A stretch of DNA of 15,875 bases from contig CAYUAP010000111.1 in the NCBI GenBank assembly GCA_964442735.1, forward strand, positions 1 through 15,875, given 5' to 3'. Position 1 is the stretch's first letter. Each line of letters begins with the position of its first letter. Both the position numbers and the translations under genes were made by a program. The notes under the pieces were generated by a model. The model ran no database searches. It was given only the letters and a program-made list of their open reading frames with translations, and was not told where the DNA came from. This DNA is from JAUNBG01 sp964442735. GTDB lineage: Bacteria; Planctomycetota; Planctomycetia; Pirellulales; Thermoguttaceae. Positions 13,552-15,875 of this stretch are shown piece by piece.

Positions 13552-14226
13552 ATGACTTCCATTTTGATTCATCTTATTTTTGAAGATATCATTACACAAA
13601 ATATTATGAAAAAAATGCTCTGTTATTTTCAGGGTAAATATCAGGTTGGCAGGTTGTATAATTGTTGTGGCCACGACAAAATTCGGGGCAACTTTCATAA
13701 ATACGTAAACGCAGCCCAAAATGGTGTTAATTGGATCATTATAACGGATCTTGATCGTTTGCCTTGCGTACATGCCTTGAAAGAAAAATGGAAGGCAAAC
13801 AATTATCCCGATAATTTAATTTTCAGAATCGCTGTTCATGAAGTGGAGTCCTGGCTTCTTGCGGACGGAAATAATTTTTCAAAGTATTTTGCCGTATCCC
13901 CATCAAAAATTCCGCAACAGCCGGATGAAGTAGTAGACGCTAAAGAAAAACTGATTTCCATTGTGCGCAAGTCCCGAATCAAAGATAAACGTGAGGGAAT
14001 TATTCCTATAGATAAGTATGCAGTGATTGGTCCGAGATACAATGACATCCTTTCGGAATTTGTCCGTGACCATTGGTCCCTTGACTCGGCAAGGGAAAAC
14101 TCGCCAAGTCTTGACCGTGCTCTTCGAGCTTTGGACGTTTTTCAACCAATCAACACCCGACCCCTTTTAACTCCCTACCTCCCAAACGTGATGATTGCAA
14201 AAAAAACACGCTGGAGGAATTCGTAG
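13552..14226 (+). CDS. DUF4276-type TOPRIM protein, partner of the ATPase
   Basis: A 224-residue protein. Its N-terminal strand ILIHLIFED with E11, then IIITDLD with D66 and D68, give the Glu...Asp-x-Asp arrangement of TOPRIM metal-binding folds. The motif FRIAVHEVESWLLAD at 91-105, with E97/E99, is typical of DUF4276-like proteins. The C-terminal half (RYNDILSEFVRDHW, SPSLDRALRALD) is helical. TOPRIM domains occur in topoisomerases, primases and OLD nucleases; nuclease activity is likely but unshown. The open frame extends back to 13390, overlapping the ATPase gene, but ATG 13552 is preferred: GGGA lies seven bases upstream and the core strand starts there; GTG 13522 is a second option. It is almost surely co-transcribed with the ATPase gene. 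Confidence 0.75.
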   Translation: MTSILIHLIFEDIITQNIMKKMLCYFQGKYQVGRLYNCCGHDKIRGNFHKYVNAAQNGVNWIIITDLDRLPCVHALKEKWKANNYPDNLIFRIAVHEVESWLLADGNNFSKYFAVSPSKIPQQPDEVVDAKEKLISIVRKSRIKDKREGIIPIDKYAVIGPRYNDILSEFVRDHWSLDSARENSPSLDRALRALDVFQPINTRPLLTPYLPNVMIAKKTRWRNS

Positions 14227-14592
14227 AAAATTATGATAATGATTGATAGATCATTTAAATCCATACAGCCTAGAAATAATATAAATGGCTAAAAATGGTA
14301 TTATCATTGATAAGAATCCATCAATGAATAAATGATATAACCCCGAAAGCATTTCCAACATCGCTGTTCCATAAATTATATTATACATTATTTATCACCT
14401 AAATTTCACCTAAATTATAAAAATATCAGTATCCGAAATTAAAGCCGGAGAAGCCTGGGTAGGGATCTCCGTTAGAAATGATGAACTTATTAATCGGAAC
14501 CCCAAATATGGTGGTATGACACAAAAAACAACACAACTAAAAAAAAGACAAAAGCCGCAGTATTGGCATACCGATAACACTGATTCATTTTA
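14227..14592. other. Intergenic stretch with an imperfect coding remnant
   Basis: No intact gene. A hairpin CATTGAT (14305-14311) / ATCAATG (14320-14326) lies 79 bases past the TOPRIM stop and may mark the transcript end, though it lacks a T-run. From about 14419 a frame without a start codon reads IKISVSEIKAGEAWVGISVR and then NDELINRNPKYGG into ATG 14516, which looks like real protein sequence; I cannot name the family. Confidence 0.35.
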
Positions 14593-14647
14593 TTTACCTG
14601 TTCTTTGCCTGTTCTTTACCTATTATTTACCTATTATTTACCTATTA
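14593..14647. repeat. Five 11-bp tandem repeats (TTTACCTATTA type)
   Basis: Units at 14593, 14604, 14615, 14626 and 14637: TTTACCTGTTC, TTTGCCTGTTC, then three exact copies of TTTACCTATTA. It lies in degraded sequence after the coding remnant and just before the Cys-rich frame on the other strand. Confidence 0.9.
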
Positions 14648-14658
14648 TTTATATCGAT

Positions 14659-14943
14659 TCATTCCAAACATTTAATTGTCGAGAGCCCTTCACAAGGAGC
14701 TTCACATTCTGAACAACAAGTGCAACATTCCGATGGTCCTGATGTATTATCTTCACAACATAAATAATCTGATGGAATTCAGGAGGAACCACAACACTTC
14801 TCTCCGTCTGGGCATCCGGAAACTATTACAGGATGAGTTCCATCTTCGTCGATTACCTTTATTACATGGGGGTAACCTGTTACCTTATCTTTCGCATGGG
14901 CAGGCGTTTCAATGTAAACCGAAGCAAGGCTTACAAGTACCAT
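14659..14943 (-). pseudogene. Cys-rich small protein frame broken by one in-frame UGA
   Basis: Read from ATG 14943 on the minus strand, 54 codons give a short signal-like start (LVSLASVYIETPAHA) and then VTGYPHVIKVIDEDGTHPVI plus GCPDGEKCCGSS. A TGA follows at 14779-14781. The same frame continues for 39 codons with nine Cys, including SECCTCCSECEAPC, to a TGA at 14659. The combined product would hold 12 Cys in 93 residues, like a small secreted metal-binding or disulfide-rich protein. GAGGA sits directly against the ATG, which is too close for normal initiation, and a frameshift may have removed the true start. Decay by nonsense mutation is the simple view. UGA recoding (selenocysteine) is possible but I see no convincing SECIS hairpin. 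Confidence 0.4.
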
Positions 14944-15022
14944 TCCTCAATAAACAAATGTCCCAACAACATACCGTTGACCAAAACTGGCATAAAACAA
15001 ACACGTTCTTAATATAATTGCA

Positions 15023-15229
15023 GTAACCGTTCACGGATATAAAGTGAAACCACGGATAACACTGATTTTCACGGATAGTTTTTTGGCGAACAAACTTTTT
15101 TTATGATAAAATTATTTATTATAATAGATACAAATGTTTTTTTGTTATTGTAAATTATTGTATTTTACGGCAGACTATCTGTGTTTACTCGTGATATCTG
15201 TGGTTCCAAAACCGTTCGTGAATGGTTAC
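15023..15229 (+). repeat. Family 1 repeat, full copy E1
   Basis: A complete 207-bp unit in forward orientation from GTAACCGTTCACGG to GTGAATGGTTAC. The stem arms here read TTATGATAA and TTATTATAATA, which pair less well than in the tandem copies at 2730-3402. Confidence 0.88.
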
Positions 15230-15230
15230 A

Positions 15231-15326
15231 AATGTTTTTTTTTATTGTAAAATATTGTATTTAACGGCAGACTATTTGTGTTTATCCGTGATATCTGTGG
15301 TTCCAAAATCGTTCGTGAATGGTTAC
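15231..15326 (+). repeat. Family 1 repeat, half copy E2
   Basis: This is the right half of the unit, joined directly to the end of E1. The junction TACAAATGTTTTTT occurs both at the end of E1 and inside E1 (at GATACAAATG), so the half copy could have arisen by recombination or slippage at that short identity. Confidence 0.85.
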
Positions 15327-15360
15327 TAATTGCACTCCTTCTATGATAAAATTAAATACC

Positions 15361-15875
15361 TTAGTCGGTCCCCTTTTTTTTGACATTCTTCATCTTAAGA
15401 AAAAGACCTGTCTCCAAGAATGGTAAACCCAATAAAAGACAGGTCGATCGAAATGTAGAAAACGTTGGTGTTACCTCCCCTGTCTTCACATTCGGGGGCA
15501 GAAACGGAGCAACGTCAAATTCCGATAATTGAACAGGACCTGGAACAAACTTGGTGATTTTGTACTCCTCTTTTTGATTAGAAAACATTTTCTCTTGTCT
15601 GTAGATTCCTTTTTCTACAACAATCCCGTCTAATTGGGCAAATGTCACTTCTTCATTTTTATTTTTATTTTTATAGGAACAAATTGATTTTACCCACCAA
15701 TTTTCTCCTGGGGTAATCTCACCTATATAAAGCACTTCCTTAACTGCCCATTGTTGTTTATGCAAGAGTTTTATTGTCCATGAACTATGAAGCTTCGTTT
15801 TTCCTGTCGCTGAGATTACTATAGGGCGATTCCGAAAACACGTCGAAGAGTTTTCGACTTTGTAAAACGCGACGA
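15361..15875 (-). CDS. Hypothetical protein, 5' part beyond the window
   Basis: The frame is open from the right window edge to TAA at 15361, giving at least 170 residues; its start lies outside. The visible N-terminal part VAFYKVENSSTCFRNRPIVI and the WTIKLLHKQQWAVKEVLYIG, EITPGENWWVKSICSYK segment suggest a beta-rich domain. The middle has FVPGPVQLSEFDVAPFLPPN. Near the C-terminus a hydrophobic stretch (STCLLLGLPFLETGLFL) followed by KMKNVKKKG looks like a membrane anchor with a basic tail. I recognise no family. TTG 15765 is an internal in-frame possibility but the upstream codons read as protein, so this is treated as partial. A family 1 array lies just beyond its 3' end. Confidence 0.65.
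   Translation of the reverse strand, partial: VAFYKVENSSTCFRNRPIVISATGKTKLHSSWTIKLLHKQQWAVKEVLYIGEITPGENWWVKSICSYKNKNKNEEVTFAQLDGIVVEKGIYRQEKMFSNQKEEYKITKFVPGPVQLSEFDVAPFLPPNVKTGEVTPTFSTFRSTCLLLGLPFLETGLFLKMKNVKKKGTD

Noticed and set aside
14516..14767. Plus-strand 83-codon frame as an intact gene
   Set aside because: Its hydrophobic middle is simply the 11-bp tandem repeat read in three frames, and protein-like sequence continues upstream of the ATG without a start.
14719..14781. SECIS element for selenocysteine after the UGA
   Set aside because: I looked for a stem-loop shortly after the UGA; only a weak TTCC/GGAA pairing with mismatches was found, so it is not claimed as a feature.
14676..15017. 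Plus-strand 113-codon frame
   Set aside because: The opposite strand reads as a coherent Cys-rich protein; this frame is its antisense and has no recognisable features or binding site.

Overview
The window looks like a low-GC chromosomal segment from a bacterium of the Planctomycetota or a close PVC relative; this is inference. The main pointers are a DUF1559 protein with a type IV pilin-like N-terminus, a secreted ThuA-domain protein with a relict isochorismatase-like half, a secreted GH123/DUF4091-type protein, a short BON protein, and use of GTG/TTG starts. No ribosomal RNA, phage structural gene, integrase, transposase or CRISPR array is visible. The gene spacing is loose and intergenic DNA is full of repeats.

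Layout. 1-460: edge of a dispersed repeat and a doubtful small ORF. 469-2060 (minus): nfeD-type gene then an SPFH/stomatin-type gene, a membrane microdomain pair, with a hairpin-bearing repeat between them and another after them. 2061-3402: a gene-free block with 20-bp palindromic iterons, a strong hairpin, and three tandem copies of a 207-bp MITE-like repeat. 3419-6848 (minus): secreted GH123-like protein and DUF1559 protein, the latter with a clear intrinsic terminator. 6849-7521: AT-rich, no gene. 7522-8512 (minus): tRNA-Ala(GGC), BON protein, and a membrane or secreted hypothetical whose 5' end lies in the repeat. 8890-9429 (minus): BlaI/MecI-family repressor without an adjacent BlaR. 10145-11536 (plus): isochorismatase-like/ThuA secreted protein, followed by gene scraps. 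12368-14226 (plus): two-gene cassette of an AAA/ABC-type ATPase and a DUF4276-type TOPRIM protein, the best candidate for an unusual system. 14227-15022: decayed coding DNA, including a Cys-rich minus-strand reading frame interrupted by one in-frame UGA. 15361-15875 (minus): a protein cut by the window edge.

Two repeat families shape the window. Family 1 (about 205-225 bp, ends GTAACC...GGTTAC, internal hairpins) occurs at 1-52, 2730-3402, 8464-8809, 11755-11958, 15023-15326, with a decayed copy near 9940-10065. Family 2 (about 135 bp, containing an AAAACAGGCG/CGCCTGTTTT hairpin) occurs at 321-455, 1444-1579, 9491-9604 and as a fragment near 2617-2660. Both lie between genes, and family 1 supplies start or stop codons to some neighbouring frames.

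Functionally, the ATPase/TOPRIM pair resembles the two-component logic of OLD- and PARIS-type defence (ATPase sensor plus TOPRIM nuclease). The SPFH/NfeD pair is a membrane-quality module. The secreted GH123-like and ThuA proteins suggest carbohydrate use. No pathway spanning the whole window is apparent.
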